Source of the DNA: Reticulitermes speratus
Lineage: Eukaryota; Arthropoda; Insecta; Blattodea; Rhinotermitidae
Direction: 5' to 3'
Assembly (NCBI GenBank): GCA_021186555.1
Contig: JAJKFL010000012.1
Location: 20,781,711-20,845,710, forward strand
Length of the DNA: 64,000 nucleotides
A program made the position numbers and the translations under genes. The first letter of the stretch is position 1; each line of letters begins with the position of its first letter. Shown piece by piece: positions 32,736-45,069 of this stretch. The notes beneath the pieces were generated by a model that was given only the letters and a program-made list of their open reading frames with translations, was not told where the DNA came from and did no database searches.

Positions 32736-35629
32736 TGTACAAAACCGAGCCTTAAATTTAATACCAATATAATAAGGAATTTTGATGCATGTCATGATTG
32801 TTCAAAGTACTCTTCTAATGTACAAAATGAATTCGTGTACAAAAATCTTTTCAGAGCAGCTTTGAATTTTTTTATGTTACCATTGACATTCTTTATGTCC
32901 GAGGATAATTTATTAAAAATTGTTATCCCCGAATAATAAGCTCCTTTTTGATAAATGGTTTAGGTTTGCTTGGGGAATGTATAAGTTATTACTTTGCCTA
33001 CTTTCTAAATTGTGATTTTCTATGTTTGTTATGAAAAGGTTTTTGTTTTGAACTAAAACATCAATAAAGATAGTAGATATTGTGATGTCAAAGGCAAAAT
33101 ATGTAGTTTTTTAAATAAGTTCTTCTTCTGCTTCTGAAGCAGAATTGTGGGAGCTGGCAATCCCCGATGACAAGGTACTCGATAGAAGCGTTGAGCAGTT
33201 GTGACCAGGACCATAAATTAGTACTTAGCAGTATTCGCTCCTGAAGGGTCTTCCGGCCGACGACCTGCTGCTTGCTTTACCATCTTGGCTCAGCATGAAA
33301 TATTTTTGAAGAATTTGCTATAAACGCAGTGGCGAGTAAGTTGGTATGGTGTTCTGCAGATCCACTTACACTGCATCTATCTTAGCGGTCGAAAGAGCGG
33401 AAAAAATTCGCGGTCGACATTATTAGAATACCTACACAAAATTGCTACTCTGGAAATTAATATTAAAAGTATTTTTGACCCTTCCTGAACAATGTTACTT
33501 TAACGCTTGTTTCCGTAAGATTTCAAAACGTCAAGTTAGGATCGAATAAATGAGATTCATTTATTGCAAATTCAGATCATGGAACAACTCGCCCAGGTCT
33601 GCTTGAAATATTAAATGACGTTTTGTCGATGAAAGAAATGGTCCAAATATAGATAAACACTCTGTTGATCGTCCGTCAGTAAGGAATGTTGAGCTTTGCC
33701 ATTGTTAAGTATAAGTATATCACTTTCGTGTTCATAATGTATGTATCTACGTTGGTAATGGAAAATATGCCTTATGGCTAAAGGTAAATGAGGGTATTGA
33801 GCTTTACTTGAGGGTCAATAAACAAATTTGTTTACCTGTATATATATATATATATATAGTGTACTCTCAATTATTCGGTTTGCTGATCATCCATACACGA
33901 TCGTAAGTTGCTTATGACTAACGAAAAAGGTGGGATATAATGTGATTTAACATCGATTTCTCGAACAAAATCCTAAATACAACAGCTGGGATCTTTCGTG
34001 CGTCTTTGCGCAAACAATAAGTGTAACTATATAACTTATGTATTATGCATATAAAAATAAATTACAATTTTAGTTTTTGTCCGTGACTCAATAAAGTATG
34101 CGTGTTTTTCAATTATCCATGCACCCACTCTCCATCATTACCCAGGATAATATATATATATACATACATATATATAATAAATAAATAAATACCTACATAC
34201 ATATATATTGGGTTATTTCAGTTTAAATTTAGTTGTGCTACCCTCCTACTAATTTTCTACATTATTCCCGCGAGAACTATGGCATTTATTATACCTTAGG
34301 GCGAGCCTTTGTATGACCTAGTGATATCACTCTGTGTCCTGTTATCAGTCATCGTATCACAACTGTTTCCACTTCGCTATCATCTTCAAACGTGTTGTCG
34401 CCAAAAATTTGTTTTAGCACTGAAAACACATAATAATCGCTTTGAATGGATTTCCATGATATAATCACAGTTATAGTCTTTTAGTTACGAAATTATGCCC
34501 CATGTAAACTTATTTTCTGAGCGACATTCGTATTTATGCTTTGCAGCAATACCTCATGTCATTTCTAAGCACTGCCAAGCAGACATATCAATCCTTAATT
34601 GGTCTTTTGTTTCTCTCTCAGCGCCATTGGAACAACGAACGTCGTTTGACGTCGCCCATTAGCCAGATTGTCAGAAGTATGAAACACGTAACACGCCTTG
34701 ATCCGATCACCTAAATTACAACAAAAATTAAGTTTTATTCTTTTTTGTAAAAGAGAGGTGAAATTCCGTCTTCGAAATTCGCATTTACGTTTCAGCGTAC
34801 ATGACAATAAGTGTTTGAGTGAGTCACATGTGGCATTGTGGCATGAAACAATAACAGGCATTCACGAAAATATGGTACAATTGTGGAGAATTTCGAATCA
34901 GATATGCAATGTTTACTGAGAGACGTCAAGTAGACCTAACTAACAAACGGAAGTCAATGCGGAATCTAAGCTGCGTGAAGAAATTTAACAAATATGGACA
35001 TGTCCTGCATATGAAATTGAAGGCAGTGACGTGCAGAAGCTTACAGAGCTGAGCAGCAGCATATGCCAGAATCCTGCCCTTCTTATTCTATTCTAAATAT
35101 AAAATATTCTAAATTCCTCTGTCACTCAAGAAATGCGGGTGACAGAAAAACTTGTTTGCATTGCTATAACTCTGGTAAAGAAACGCATGTAAATCATCCG
35201 AAAACCTGCGTGACAAAAACTTTATGGAGATCGCTTATGCATACGATTGCTATCGCTGAGCTCTGCCGAAAAAGCTTATGTTAGTTCTGGATATAAGTGA
35301 TAATTTTCAACTGCTTGCGTTACACTGTCGTCAATAAGTTACTGACATGTCCTAATGGGCCACATTCCTTACATAATTATGCTTAAGTAATTACAAATCT
35401 CAACAACACTAAGCACAGCGCACTCGCGATGAATCCGAGGTGTTCTTCTACTATGATGAACATGAATTTGAGGTTCCATAAAGTTGCTGCAGTTCAGTGA
35501 CTATATCGTCATTGTTTCTCCACTACACACACTTTGACTGTAAGTAATGTAAAGTTGTCCTTGTGCATGCCATCAAGACGTGTGAAGAATCTGAAGTATA
35601 ACTCCGCTCATTCTTGGGGTCACGCGGTG
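32736..35629. other. No gene seen; TATA microsatellites
   Basis: AT dinucleotide runs at 33,840-33,857 and 34,149-34,210. Open frames near 34,600-34,920 and 35,063-35,284 have no recognisable domain. Otherwise unclassified. Confidence 0.4.
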
Positions 35630-35880
35630 GCGCTATTGGTTGAGACACTGCGCTACAAGCCGGGAGGTCGCCGGAATTTTTCATTGCCTTAATCCTTCTG
35701 GCCGTACTGCGACCCTGAAATCGACTCAGCCTCTAACAGAAATGAGTACCAGGAATATTTTTCTTGGGCGGGGGGTAAAGGCGGCCGGTGTGTAGGGCTG
35801 ACAACCTCCACCTTCATACACCGATTGTTGGAAATCTGGGAGCCTCGACCTCCAGGCCTGTAATGGGATTGCTTTGCCTT
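35630..35880 (+). mobile_element. SINE, family B-related subfamily (B2)
   Basis: Head-like GGCGCTATTGGTTGAGACAC and CTACAAGCCGGGAGGTCGCC, then CAGAAATGAGTACCAGGAAT, TTCTTGGGCGGGGGGTAAAG, GCGGCCGGTGTGTAGGGCTG and ACAACCTCCACCTTCATAC. It shares the GAAATGAGTACCA and GGGGGTAAAG layout with 56,225-56,500 and is distinct from standard family B. Confidence 0.65.
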
Positions 35881-35884
35881 GCTT

Positions 35885-36040
35885 TAATCACTCATTCTTA
35901 ACCTCGGTTCTAGATGGAGGTGAGTGGTCAACTTCGCGCCCCTGCCACTTTACCCCCACTAGCCACTGAATATGGAGGTGGATGGGCCCCAGAGCCGTTC
36001 TAGACGCTTTGGAGGAGATAAACATTTATTTACCCCGCCG
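35885..36040 (-). mobile_element. SINE family B, fragment
   Basis: The minus strand has TCTCCTCCAAAGCGTCTAGA, ACGGCTCTGGGGCCCATCCA, GGGGGTAAAGTGGCAGGGGC and GCGAAGTTGACCACTCACCT. It faces the B2 copy on the other strand about 5 nt away. Confidence 0.7.
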
Positions 36041-36112
36041 GAAATCCAAAAAGATCCCTGTCACAGGAAATATATTATTTTTATATTTTCCTTGCTATGC
36101 TAACCTTGATTT

Positions 36113-36335
36113 CAGGCTTCCGCCACGATGTTGATGAGATCTTTGCTCTTCTGAGATATTACGCGGCGTCGTGTGGTAATTGTTTACAGACGTTTCGGGA
36201 CAACGTATCGATCCCATCCTCCCGGGTCCGAGTTGGACTCTTGACCCGTGAGGATTGGACCGATACGTGTCCCGAAATGTCGGTAAACAATGACCACACG
36301 GCGCCGCGTAATATCCCAGAAGAGCGCAGTTCTTG
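36113..36335. mobile_element. Foldback element F5, 'ggcttccgc' family
   Basis: The left arm has TTCAGGCTTCCGCCACG, CTGAGATATTACGCGGCGTC, GTGTGGTAATTGTTTACAGA and CGTTTCGGGACAACGTATCG. The right arm is the complement, ending ACCACACGGCGCCGCGTAAT and ATCCCAGAAGAGCG. Two motif copies face each other at 36,189-36,222 and 36,248-36,282, with stem GGGA/TCCC in one and GGAC/GTCC-type in the other. Confidence 0.85.
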
Positions 36336-36975
36336 CTATGCTGTTTAGTAGCGCGATGCCGTTGGAAGGGCAATGTGTCAGAAGGTGGAAACGATGTGAA
36401 CGAAATTGGTAGTGATTCAATTTAATGTGTTATACCGTCATATTCCCAGAAAGGGCCTGAGGAATGCCACAAGGAACCTCTAGATTGTCGGTCTTCTGGC
36501 TACGGTTTTAACCCGGGGTACTCTCAATACGACGTAGGTGATGTTAACTTTTTCCGCAGTGCCTGAGGTTGTTGGGCACTGCTTCAGGCACTTCATTGGC
36601 ACGAAGTGCTGTGAAAAGTTTTACTTCTAACAGGTTATGAGAGGAAGTACGTGAATAGGACGGAAGAGGGCGTGTCCGCGATCAGTGAAACACATGTGAC
36701 TTCACCGGAAGAGGAAACGAGCCTGCCGTGGGTGCGCTAGAGCCAGTTCAGTCCGGTCATGTTGAAGATGAACTGGATAAAACTTCGCTGCAAACGTTTC
36801 AATGAAAAATCACCACAGTTGTCGTTTTCAGAAACTCCCACCAAGACACCTTATTACATTCCGAAGAATGTTAGATACATGGCCCGTTGTGTACAACAAA
36901 TTCGTAGTTGGCTATTATCCCGAAAAGAGCACTGTAAAGTCCTTGCGTCGTTTGTACAGTGCATTCAATTGAATT
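36336..36975. other. No gene seen
   Basis: Short frames at 36,759-36,980 and elsewhere show no recognisable features. Confidence 0.4.
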
Positions 36976-37465
36976 GTTAACTAGGAAGTACCAACAGCAG
37001 TACACAAATTTAATATGACACAAAATCTTTAGAGGATCACTTTAACTCCGATATGTTTCGGTGGCATATATACCACCATCATCAGGGAGAGAGTTCACAC
37101 CGAAAGCTGGAACACCGCTGGTAAGGTGCAGTCCTTCTTGCTATGTACACATTGCCAGAGTTACTTCAAGAGATTTCATGCCCGTAAAGCACGGCAGGTA
37201 ATTTATACGCGCTGCGACATTCTGCTATGTACACTACCTGCCGTGCTCTATGGGCATGAAATCTCTTGAAGTAACTCTGGCAATGTGCACATAGCAAGAA
37301 GGACTTTACCTTACCAGCGGCGTTACAGCTTTCGGTGTGAACTCTCTCCGTGATGATAGTGGTATATATACCACCGAAACATGTCGGAGTGAAAGTGATC
37401 TTCTAAAGACTTTGTGTCATATTAAATTTGTAAGTTACTGTTGGTACTTTCTAGTTAACAGATAC
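36976..37465. mobile_element. Foldback element F6, about 490 bp
   Basis: The arms (36,976 to about 37,200 and about 37,225-37,465) are near-perfect reverse complements: GTTAACTAGGAAGTACCAAC at left and its complement near GTTGGTACTTTCTAGTTAAC at right. Further pairs are CAAGAGATTTCATGCCC with GGGCATGAAATCTCTTG and GCACGGCAGGTA with TACCTGCCGTGC. Motif copies with stem GTGG/CCAC lie at 37,051-37,087 and 37,349-37,387. Non-coding. Confidence 0.9.
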
Positions 37466-37780
37466 CGTAAAGTTCCCTGTACAGAATGACTGACCAATCT
37501 GTAAGAAATTTTACAAGAGCTGTGATTCTGAGAACTCAAAGCAAATTGTGCGGCCTGTCTTACATTCTGTCCTTCTTTCCTTCCTCATTTATTTATTGAT
37601 CCTGAATACATTTGTTTATTTATATGTTCTGTGGTTAATCAAGTGGCATTCAACGCATGAATAATCCTCGTGTTTTATAAGGTGATGGAAAAGTCTGGGA
37701 GCATTTCATGTTTTTTCATCTTCACCGGTATTGAAGTTCCACTGCTGGACAGGATGCTACATCACTTCTCGGTCATAATT
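37466..37780. other. No gene seen
   Basis: Unclassified spacer. GATGGAAAAGTCTGGGAGC near 37,683 faintly recalls a hAT terminus but has no partner. Confidence 0.35.
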
Positions 37781-37788
37781 CTCTAGAC

Positions 37789-38270
37789 CAGTGGTTCCCA
37801 AAGTCGGCGGTACCGCCCCGTGGGGGGCGGTGGGTTTACCGAGGTGGGCGCTAAGAGGTTCTAGAGGTGGAAGGGAGCGCTGTTATTATTATAGGGGGGA
37901 GCTAGTATAAAATAGTGCATTTATTTTTATAATAAAATTCAAATAAAGTAACTTTTGTGTTAAACGTAAAAAATGAACTAAATTTCTTAGTATTTTAATT
38001 TATGAATCTTATTCAAGCACATATTATTTTGTAAATAAACTATTGCTAGATGAATTATTGTTAATAATAAAAAGTATAATAAATTTTAATTTATTAATTA
38101 ACACATAAAACATTAAGTTTAACTCTTATAATTTTATTTAAACTATTTTTAAATATAAGATAAAAGTGCAAACAAAAGCGCATTTATGTTTTTTATAAAA
38201 GGTAGGGGGCGCTGTGGGTGTGTACATGGAATGAAGGGGGCGGTGGACCGAAAAAGTTTGGGAACCACCG
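37789..38270. mobile_element. hAT-like non-autonomous element with 8-bp TSD
   Basis: The left end CAGTGGTTCCCAAAGT and the right end AGTTTGGGAACCACCG are terminal inverted repeats with one or two mismatches, of the CAG-GGTTCCCAAA type known from hAT elements. The 8-bp flanks CTCTAGAC (37,781-37,788) and CTCTAAAC (38,271-38,278) match at 7 of 8. Subterminal GGGGGGCGGTGG repeats occur on both sides. The AT-rich middle has no transposase. Confidence 0.9.
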
Positions 38271-38278
38271 CTCTAAAC

Positions 38279-40429
38279 CACGGTTTCTCACACAATGTTA
38301 CTCGTACCACTACTGCTACGCCAACCATAGCTTGCTGGTACGCGGCCTTAATAAAAAATCGAAATATAAAAAAGAATAAAAATTTTAAAAAAAGGTATAA
38401 AAATAAGACATATATATTTGCTAATACGCAGAATTCCTGGCAGAATTGCATAGCTCATCCCGGCTGTTAGCCATCTTTAAAGTTCAGCTTTTTTATTTAA
38501 ATACAAAAAATTGTGGTACATTGAGATTGATAGTTTTCACTTAGTTTTAGGCCAGCGAAAAAGTCTGGGAGTCCTGCTGTAGATCGAGGCTGTTATAATG
38601 ATCGAAATCTTCTTCAGTGCGCTATACTTTGCTAATTTGTTCTTACTGTTTCCTGCACGCTCCCACACATACGTCGTAATCCACAACAACGCAATATTCG
38701 TTTGGAGATATCTCGCACTTTAAATTGTCTAGGGACTATTTAGATTGCATTAGAGGCCGGGATATATGAAGATACTGAAGGTATTACAAACTATTTTTCC
38801 AGATGATTTGAGCTCGAATCCAGACGGTTAGGAAAATATTTGAATTTTTGAGCAACCCATCTACATGTAGTCTCTTTTTGATTTGTTATATATTCATATT
38901 TTCCTTCCATGAAAGTTGTCCAGAATTCGGAAAGGAAGAAATGTAGTGACAATCTGTGGAGATGTAACACCAAGCACCACGTGTTCACAGTTATAAGCTG
39001 AGTAGTTTGTTAGTAATAAAGTGTTATCTTGGTCAGGTAATCGCGTTTCTTTATTGCACTTTCAAGAAAAAATAACAAGGACAGTTAAGTCAGGGCACAG
39101 AAAAACTGGAAATTTAGGGTTAGAATTGTGCTTCTTCTATTTCAGAAATGATATGCGAAATGGAAGATAAAACGGTAAATGATGAAAAGATTTGTTCTCA
39201 AGTACTCAATCCAGAAATGTCATACACAGTTTTGAAATATTTGTATTAAGCAGAGGGTACCTACAGACTCTGTCACTATCTCTGCCTGTACACTTGTCAT
39301 TATCTAGGGCCACTGGATGCATATTCATTGAATTTCAGATTAGAGAGTTTTACCGAAATTTGTCGACATATATTAATTAAGTTCAATTCAGACGTAATCA
39401 ATGGACACTGTACACGGGAAACCTTCATGTGTTTCTGAGCGTGACATTGTGTTTGAGGGAAGAATGTTTTCAAGAGGCGGCGTAGAGAAAAATGAAACAT
39501 ATTTTATATCCAGTCAACTTGGTCAGTGAATCCTACAGTTTTTGGGGTAATTAAACAATAGTGATTAGCTTGTGTACATTTACTAAATAATTTAAATTAA
39601 ACATTAATAAGATTCGCCAACACACCAGACAATTATCGAAATCCCTTTTGTATGGTCTCATTTCGTGAATGATTAAAAAACTTTTTGATTTTAATCTCAT
39701 TGAAAACCGATTAATTTTACTCCATTAAAATAAGATTTCGAAGCACACTTTGAATTTTTTAGTTTGTGTAACAAGACTGAACACTTCAGTCCTAATATCT
39801 CTGATTTCTTATCATTACGGTGGTTAACACAACATGTTAAAAGAAAAAGAAAGTCGAACGCGCCATGAATGGTAAACGTACTTACATTTCCTAATTACAC
39901 ACACTGTTGTGAGATATCAGTGCACAGTAGTATTGCTTATAGTGTTTTGTAAGTATGTGATACAAGATTGTTATTACAGTCCCAGTGCTAATGATATGAC
40001 AAAAAGCATTAAAAATTTTTGTCCGAAACTGAATCGGTTTGAAAGTTTTATAAAGAAAATTATAATTTTCATTTTTAGGTGCAGTTTATTTTAAGATAAA
40101 CTAAGTAGAGAATAGTCATTTACGGGAAATTTATTTTTTTGCTTAACATAACGTATAGGACACCGACAACATTGTTATAGTAATCAGCAAGAACAGTTAT
40201 TTCAATACACTTCTTTTTAAGGAAAATTAGGGGCGAAGGTCTAGGGCTTTCGTTTGTCTATAGCAGGTGTGCCCACAGCGCGGCCTGCGTACGTCACTGG
40301 TACGGCTTGCACAAGTTGCGTATAAAAATTAATATTCAGGTAGTTTACGAGTACAAGAGGCTGATTGTGAGTGGCATTTTAAAAGATTCTCTAAAGGAAG
40401 GAGACTGATAACCAACTGAAAATAACCTA
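38279..40429. other. No gene seen
   Basis: AT-rich unclassified DNA. GCGAAAAAGTCTGGGAGTCC near 38,555 resembles a lone hAT-type end. The remaining frames are short. Confidence 0.4.
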
Positions 40430-40600
40430 TACAATAATGGTACCAACAAATGCACATAAACATATTAAGATTGGTTTATATGTACAATGAAAAGCTACAT
40501 GTTTCGGCCAGGCGCTTATATCCCTGAAGATTGCCACATGGCTGGTCGAAACATGTATATACAGAGTCATTCTGTGTATGCCTCTATATCTACACTTACA
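40430..40600. mobile_element. Short foldback with two facing hairpin motifs
   Basis: ACATGTTTCGGCC at 40,497 and GGTCGAAACATGT near 40,544 are facing ends about 60 nt apart. CCAACAAATGCACATAAACA precedes it, recalling the terminal repeat of F3. The plus motif begins CTGAAGAT at 40,524. Confidence 0.6.
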
Positions 40601-40814
40601 TAACTTCGCCAGAGATATCAGGGATACTCTGAATTCGACCCAATGCAACATTTTATGTTAAGTATTTCACTGGTCTCGCCCCCGAGCCCCCCCCCCCCCC
40701 TCGCACTTCTATCTTCGTACTCCCTTCAGCTCGATGCGGGCATTTTAAGAGAGACTAATGAGATGTCCGTTGAAAATACAAAAGGAAAATTAAAATACAA
40801 CCATTCCTCAAATT

Positions 40815-40915
40815 AAATAAATAGACCAACTAATGCACTATTTGACCACTTTAATGTAGTGTCTTTCTTATATCATCTACACGTGTTTCGGACCTAGGTC
40901 CATCTTCAGGAGGTC
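40815..40915 (-). mobile_element. Single foldback end with hairpin motif
   Basis: GACCAACTAATGCACTATTT matches the F3 terminal repeat and is followed about 45 nt later by the motif at 40,880-40,910 (minus strand stem GGACC/GGTCC, then GAAACACGT). No opposite arm was found. A poly-C tract lies just upstream at about 40,688-40,700. Confidence 0.6.
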
Positions 40916-42254
40916 TCAGTATTGTTAAAACTACTAAAACAAGCACATGTTTAAACGAACGTACAGCACTTGCGTACCGCTATTGTGGTAGAATTGTCTG
41001 GATAAAATTGTAGAACATAAATATGTATATATTTAGTTAAAACCTTATTAAAATTGTGAGATGTATGTATGATGTTCACTGGTGCGGAAATAATTTGATT
41101 CATAGAAATGCTCGGTGATAATAGTGTGAAACAACCATTCCTGTTTTTGCCCACGTTTTTCACAGCTAGCCTACCATTTCCATTGATACCCAGTTATCGT
41201 ACATTGCCGTTGAAGGACGCACAGAAATCACGATGCCACGTCACACTCTGTAACTATTAGGCAAAGGTCAACATTTCAGTAACGGCTGAAGTATTATTCA
41301 GTGTCATTTATAGCTGCCATTTTCATATCCCGCTAAACCGTGTCTATATACAGGCCTACGTATACATATACATATGTATATGTGTGTGTATGATGAATGG
41401 ATTTAGGAAGATAGTGCAATTAAATAGGACTTTCTGTGGATGGGCCAAAATAATTGTTACGTGTGTAAAGTTTCGGCTTTCTTATGAAGGACGCAACAGA
41501 GGTAAAGGTCACCGGTGTTCAGTCTGTCACGGCTGGTGTTGCCGTCATGTTTTGGCACCATCTGCATTCATCAACTGATGACTCTACACGGTGTCAAAAC
41601 GAAGAGTTCTATCATTAGACAGTTTAACATATCCTATGTGTGTTGCAAGGCTCCGTCTTAACATACACCTTGATTTGATAAGCCTAACAGGTTAATAATT
41701 GGTAAAGAATACAAATTATGAGGCTCCTCATTACAGGGCTTACTCCGGCCTCCGGTTCCTTCCCCCTTCTTACATCCAAATATTCTGAGAACAAAAGATA
41801 CGTCGTGTTAATTGTTAACTTCGTGATTTATTTGTGGACTCTATTGCGGAATGTCGTCTGATCGTGTCATGAACGAATACTACCTCAGCACATTCCAGTG
41901 AGCGATGTCCAACATCAGTCGGTTTATTGGTCTTGGGACCTTTGATCTTACCTTCCATGCATAAAATGTGTACGGCTTTTGACAACGTTCTACAAAGAGG
42001 TTTTGATATGAAATCGTAACGAGGTTGTCACTTGTGTCCAACAGGTGATTAACTCCTACTTCCCTCTACAAAATCTCTTGCATTATTAACACAGAAGGAA
42101 AGCTAACAGAGGGCCGTGATAGGAACTGTTTAGACTATCGCTTCATACGGGTTGCAGTAAAATTTAAATATATCTTCCATACACGAAAAAACAGTAATAT
42201 TATTTGCTTGAAATGCGTTCTGTGTTACGTATTCCGAATTAGTCCAGAACATGG
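40916..42254. other. No gene seen
   Basis: Unclassified; short frames without motifs. Confidence 0.4.
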
Positions 42255-42545
42255 ATAGCGTAGCTGGCGTATTTACTGGGCTGCGAACTAGAAAATGGCA
42301 GAGTTATGGCTCCGTTCCCTGCAGGAGCTACACATCCCCTTTCTTCTGCAAAGCGTCCTGACACGTTGTAGACTTCAGACAATTCCTACTCAATGTTTGC
42401 TAGTGGCTCTTTTGCAGGGATAAAGCGGTCTGGCCGTGAAGCTGACCACTCACTTACATGTAGTGCCGAGTTTAGCAGTGAGAGTTACTGGTACGTTCAA
42501 TCTCCTATAATCCTTCAAGACATGCACACGGACAACTGTTATAAG
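42255..42545 (+). mobile_element. SINE family B, diverged
   Basis: Head ATGGATAGCGTAGCTGGCGT and GGGCTGCGAACTAG, body TTTGCAGGGATAAAGCGGTC, TGGCCGTGAAGCTGACCACT and CACTTACATGTAGTGCCGAG, tail TCCTTCAAGACATGCACACG. Confidence 0.7.
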
Positions 42546-42649
42546 TTGGCAGTTCGTATAATGGCACTGCGTCGTGCAAGAGCAAGGAGTTGTATTTCCT
42601 TTTGTTCAATATTAACCTTGCTGAGAAATAAAATCTCGGAGTGCATTTC

Positions 42650-43135
42650 CTGTGATTCTTACCGGCAACAAACTAAATAAATATTTAAAAATAACAGGCT
42701 TTATAAATGATGTGTTTAGACCACAGAACACCCTAAAGAAAACAAGAATACAATTACACAATAACTATCCATTCCAGCTCTGTTACACGGCAGTGAAAAT
42801 TGGACCATTAAAGCAACAGACGCAGGAAGAATAACAGCAGCAGAGATTAAATATATGAGAAGAACAGCAGGATACACTTGGACAGATCATAAAACAAATA
42901 CAGAGATTGCAAAGGAATTAAATATAACCGCAGTTTTGGACAAAATACAGGACTACAAGAGAAACTGGATACAGCATGTAAATATAATGCCTCGTAACAG
43001 ATTGTACAGGTAATAAAAAACTACAGACCAAAAGGCAGAAGGGACCAGGGAAGACCACTGAAGAAACTTCTAGATGACTGCGACCGGAACGGGTCAACAA
43101 GTGGCCTAGCTGTATATGATAGCTACATAATGATG
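42650..43135 (+). pseudogene. LINE ORF2 C-terminal region
   Basis: From about 42,790 one frame runs 75 codons: GSENWTIKATDAGRITAAEI, KYMRRTAGYTWTDHK, TEIAKELNITAVLDKIQ, NWIQHVNIMPRNRL, then a stop. The preceding part is in another frame (KTRIQLHNNYPFQLCY). This is the post-RT region of an insect LINE, in which ALLYGSE.W is followed by AAEMKYMRR and K.NWI.HV.RMP. A continuation (PKGRRDQGRPLKKLLDD-like) is readable to 43,080 with a frameshift. Confidence 0.75.
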
Positions 43136-44084
43136 GTGATGATGACGACAACGTGATTCTTACTCCTACAATAAATATTTCCTATCGATTATTTCTGTAT
43201 GTAGCATTAATCTATTGCGAATAGGTGGTGTATCTGCATTAGGCTTCTCTAGAGTACGTAATTTCATAGATGTCGCTCAAATTTTCAGACTAGTCATGTC
43301 AGAATAATTTCATTAGACAGTACGAAAGCGAGAAATTTAATTTTTGTCTCGACTCTAAATTGATTGAATCAGTAGGCAAGCATTTGCTACGCAGTCGTAG
43401 TTGGTATCCGAATCTACCTTTATAATGAAGCGCTAATGGTCGTGTCTGAATCCCTGTTGTTATGGCAACCAAAGTTCACATAGAACCCGCTGTAAGCAAT
43501 ACTAAAGAAAGACGACGTCAAAACTCAGTTTATATCGCCTAAATGTACAGTAAATTCTACACTTGTTTAAGCAAGAATGGCGGAAGTAGTTACCTGAACC
43601 TGAAGGAAAAACAAATTGGGCACTTGCCTTTCAGAAACAGCAAGTATCTGAACCGTTTAAAGAGCAGTTGTAACTACTTGCAGTGCCTGCTGTGTCCGCT
43701 TTTACCCGCAGATTGCGTTTATTTGTTTCTTAAGACTCGCATAGCACCAACCGACATTTCCCTAAGCAGCACTAACTGACTGGTCTTCGCAGTGAACACT
43801 GAGTTCAGCTCTGTAAGGTGGGAGCTTACCTTTCATAAATAATTTACATCCCTTTTAGTCTTCAAAGAAGTAACTTGTTTGCGGACTAGAGAGTATCTAA
43901 TGCCCCTATCTTTGGTGGCCGAAGATGCTCCTAAATATTATAGTTGGCAAAACTGGTACTGCATGTGGCACTGAGTGCACCTTCTTACACCCACACAGCA
44001 TTGTGGGCATAGTAGTACTTCTACATTCCTTTCTGTGGCGCTTCACCTCTAAACATAAGCCTTATTGTCGAGGTTTCTAAATTA
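43136..44084. other. No gene seen
   Basis: The open frame at 43,543-43,779 has no recognisable domains. Unclassified. Confidence 0.4.
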
Positions 44085-44272
44085 CACACACACAGTAGGC
44101 TTCCTCTGAACGAGTGATTATCTCATCGCAGAGGCCGCTACCTACACAACACACAACAAACACAAGTGGCGAGCATCCATGCCCTCAGCGGGATTCGAAT
44201 GCGCGATTCCAGCATTCGAGCGACCGCAGATCCACGCCTTAGACTGCTCGGCCACCGGGATCGGCAGTCGCT
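44085..44272 (-). mobile_element. SINE family D, fragment
   Basis: The minus strand has GACTGCCGATCCCGGTGGCC, GAGCAGTCTAAGGCGTGGAT and GCGGTCGCTCGAATGCTGGA, then CGCATTCGAATCCCGC (B box) and ATGGATGCTCGCCACTTGTG. It agrees with 50,137-50,400 for the head and first body block. Confidence 0.75.
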
Positions 44273-44371
44273 TACATTCCCACCATAAAATGTATGTCAG
44301 GCTTTCTTTTAAAGAAGTGCCTCCTAAAGGCAGGAGATAAAAATTATTTTTGATGGGTTATAGTGTATAAA

Positions 44372-44665
44372 GGTGGAGTTATTCCGGGGTGTGCCATGAA
44401 GGCATATGGGTGAACAGAGGTATTTACTGTTAACTTCGGCATAGATGGATATGACTGCTCAGTTTTACGCCTCAGCCACTTTACCACTGGGAATTATTGC
44501 CCGGTTCTCATTGAATAGGAGACTGTGTAGATCTTAGAGGAGTTATGGAAGTTGCGGGAATGGGAAACAATCCCTTGACACTTCCTGGAATGAAGCCACC
44601 TTTCGTCGGTAGCCAAGTCCGTAGCGTAGTGACTATACCGACGTAGTAATCCCGGCTCCAAGAAC
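44372..44665 (-). mobile_element. SINE family B, diverged full-length copy
   Basis: The minus strand starts CCGGGATTACTACGTCGGTA and TAGTCACTACGCTACGGACT, continues CCTCTAAGATCTACACAGTC, GGGCAATAATTCCCAGTGGT, AAAGTGGCTGAGGCG and GAGCAGTCATATCCATCTAT, and ends CCCATATGCCTTCATGGC. Confidence 0.7.
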
Positions 44666-45069
44666 GGTTATGTAACTGAAGTTAAATTATTTTGTAATTT
44701 TAAGATTAATTTAAGATATTTTGACTCGAAGTTGTGGAAGTTATCTGGCTAAAAGCTAAACAAGACAAACACTGTACGTATCACGTAATTTTGAAGCGCG
44801 TTCGTGCAACCATTATTGCCGTGGAGAAGCAATAAGTATTAAATATTGTGAGAGTGTGTTTGTAGCCTTAGTTATCCAGCATGCAACGCGCATGCGCCAC
44901 ATTATATCGTCATCTGTAGCCTGTCTGGCTCTACAGCATTCTTCTACTTTATCTCGTAAACGGTACGATTTTCGGGAAAAAAGTTATTGAACATAAAATG
45001 TGTGTTTTGATTTTTTTCTACAACTTTTGTCTGAAACTATTTCTCATTCTAAGAAGAATTCAGCGAGAT

